Origin: an uncultured Dorea sp.
GTDB taxonomy: Bacteria > Bacillota_A > Clostridia > Lachnospirales > Lachnospiraceae
Assembly (NCBI GenBank): GCA_948468495.1
Contig: CAOKJI010000088.1
Span: forward strand, 1-6,919
Direction of reading: 5' to 3'
Length of the DNA: 6,919 nucleotides
The translations under genes were made by a program, and so were the position numbers. Below the pieces are notes generated by a model, which did no database searches, was not told where the DNA came from, and saw only the letters and a program-made list of their open reading frames with translations. This document shows, in pieces, positions 6,265 through 6,919 of this stretch; position 1 is the first letter of the stretch, and each line of letters opens with the position of its first letter.

Positions 6265-6542
6265 ATATGAAAAAGACTTGGAACGAAGAGAGTAGGAGAG
6301 GACGGAACCGTCAGAGAGAGACTGCCATCAGGCTGGAAGCAGTCTTCGGGAAAGTATTTCTGAAGTGCATTCGGGAGTTGACCTGGTGAAAGCTCAAGAA
6401 TCTGCAGTGATTATCCGGGTACGGAAAGGGCGCACGTTACGCGCATGGAGTGGAGGAATATCTGATTTATTCAGAGGGAAGTCCTCTATGAGAGTGGAAC
6501 CGCGGAGGAATACTTCGTCTCTTGAAAGAGACGGAGTTTTTT
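6265..6542 (+). promoter_or_regulatory. T-box riboswitch, tRNA-Cys responsive
   Basis: A leader RNA that senses uncharged tRNA and lets transcription continue into cysE when charged tRNA-Cys is scarce. Seen in order: the AGTA S-turn/loop E element (6291-6294); the AGAGAG segment (6313-6318) usual in Stem I; a distal Stem I helix (6318-6325 with 6339-6346) capped by the GGCTGGAAGC loop (6331-6340); and UGAAG-UGC-A at 6361-6369, with the specifier UGC at 6366-6368. Then come a small hairpin GCGC-ACGTTAC-GCGC and the T-box proper, AGAGTGGAACCGCGG (6491-6505). The terminator follows. The bulge reads UGGA, whose last base would pair with U73, the discriminator of bacterial tRNA-Cys. Specifier, discriminator match and downstream gene agree on cysteine. 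Confidence 0.93.
6513..6542 (+). terminator. T-box attenuator (intrinsic terminator)
   Basis: CTTCGTCTCT (6513-6522) pairs with AGAGACGGAG (6527-6536) around a TGAA loop, with one G-T pair, followed by six T (6537-6542). The competing antiterminator pairs AGAG (6491-6494) with CTCT (6519-6522), so the two structures exclude each other. Confidence 0.93.
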
Positions 6543-6583
6543 CATTTTATATTTTTAAAAATTTTCAGACAGGAGAGATATTT

Positions 6584-6919
6584 ATGGGATTTATGTCCTA
6601 TATTAAAGAAGAAATTCGTGTAATCAGAGAACGGGACCCGGCGATTAAGTCGAATATGGAAGTATTTCTGTATCCCAGTTTCAAAGTGATTTTGAATTAC
6701 CGGCTGGCCCATCGGTTATTTTTGAAAAAGCATTATTTTATGGCCAGATGGATTTCTCAACGGGCAGCCAGGAAGACAGGAATTGAGATTCATCCTGGGG
6801 CGACCATAGGAAAGGGTCTGTTTATCGACCATGGCAGCGGCGTGATTATCGGAGAGACGGCAGAACTTGGAGATAATGTGACCTTGTATCAGGGGGTGAC
6901 GCTGGGTGAAACCGGTAAG
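6584..6919 (+). CDS. cysE: Serine O-acetyltransferase, 5' part, cut by right edge
   Basis: Makes O-acetyl-L-serine from L-serine and acetyl-CoA, the first committed step of cysteine synthesis; a cytoplasmic left-handed beta-helix enzyme. The 112 visible residues begin [20 protein letters not shown], a helical N-terminus of the short Gram-positive type. The hexapeptide domain follows: [20 protein letters not shown] with catalytic His83, then [19 protein letters not shown]. Glu68 stands where E. coli has the Asp partner of that His, which I recall as common in short Gram-positive CysE proteins. Residues 106-112 read TLGETGK where GGTGK is usual. The start at 6584 is set by AGGAG (6571-6575), eight bases upstream; ATG 6593 is a less likely alternative. 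It is controlled by the T-box just upstream. The rest of the helix and any following cysS lie outside. Confidence 0.95.
   Translation, partial: MGFMSYIKEEIRVIRERDPAIKSNMEVFLYPSFKVILNYRLAHRLFLKKHYFMARWISQRAARKTGIEIHPGATIGKGLFIDHGSGVIIGETAELGDNVTLYQGVTLGETGK

Noticed and set aside
6365..6367. GUG (Val) as the T-box specifier
   Set aside because: The UGGA bulge would not match the A73 expected of tRNA-Val, and the downstream gene is cysE. UGC one base later fits both.
5901..6583. CRISPR array in the repeat-rich intergenic region
   Set aside because: The repeats are inverted, few and imperfect, without regular spacers, and no cas gene is visible.

Overview
The window looks like chromosomal DNA from a low-to-mid GC Gram-positive anaerobe of the Clostridia, most likely Lachnospiraceae-like. 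This rests on the gene content (a Gram-positive-style dnaE, murI, a DUF1934/YwiB protein, a T-box in front of cysE), strong GGAGG-type ribosome binding sites and the style of the intrinsic terminators. The genus is not determined.

Layout. Positions 1-2628 hold the 3' three quarters of dnaE (replicative DNA polymerase III alpha subunit), cut by the left edge. murI (glutamate racemase, 2670-3485) and a DUF1934 gene (3571-4008) follow in the same direction. A good sigma-A promoter overlaps the dnaE stop codon, so murI-DUF1934 can be expressed separately from dnaE. A strong symmetric hairpin (4037-4068) closes this block and also ends the convergent minus-strand gene at 4089-4535, a small single-pass membrane protein I do not recognise. 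That gene has its own near-consensus promoter (4606-4634). Diverging from it is a gene for a lipoprotein with a trigger-factor-type FKBP prolyl isomerase domain and C-terminal chaperone domain but no ribosome-binding domain (4827-5900). Its start codon lacks a well-placed Shine-Dalgarno and sits 2 nt behind a possible 28-30 codon upstream ORF.

Positions 5901-6583 carry no protein gene but are dense in structure. They hold a GC-rich hairpin after the lipoprotein gene and a 215-bp imperfect palindrome with 50-bp arms (46 of 50 matching), flanked by TAG on both sides. An extra copy of the palindrome's inner motif lies outside its right arm. Next come a consensus TTGACA promoter and a complete T-box riboswitch with specifier UGC (Cys), ending in an attenuator. 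The T-box controls cysE (serine O-acetyltransferase), which starts at 6584 and runs off the right edge after 112 codons.

Functional picture. The genes are mostly housekeeping: replication (dnaE), D-glutamate for peptidoglycan (murI), extracytoplasmic protein folding (lipoprotein) and cysteine synthesis under tRNA-Cys control (T-box plus cysE). The least explained parts are the long palindrome with its third inner-motif copy, the upstream ORF before the lipoprotein gene, and the minus-strand membrane protein.
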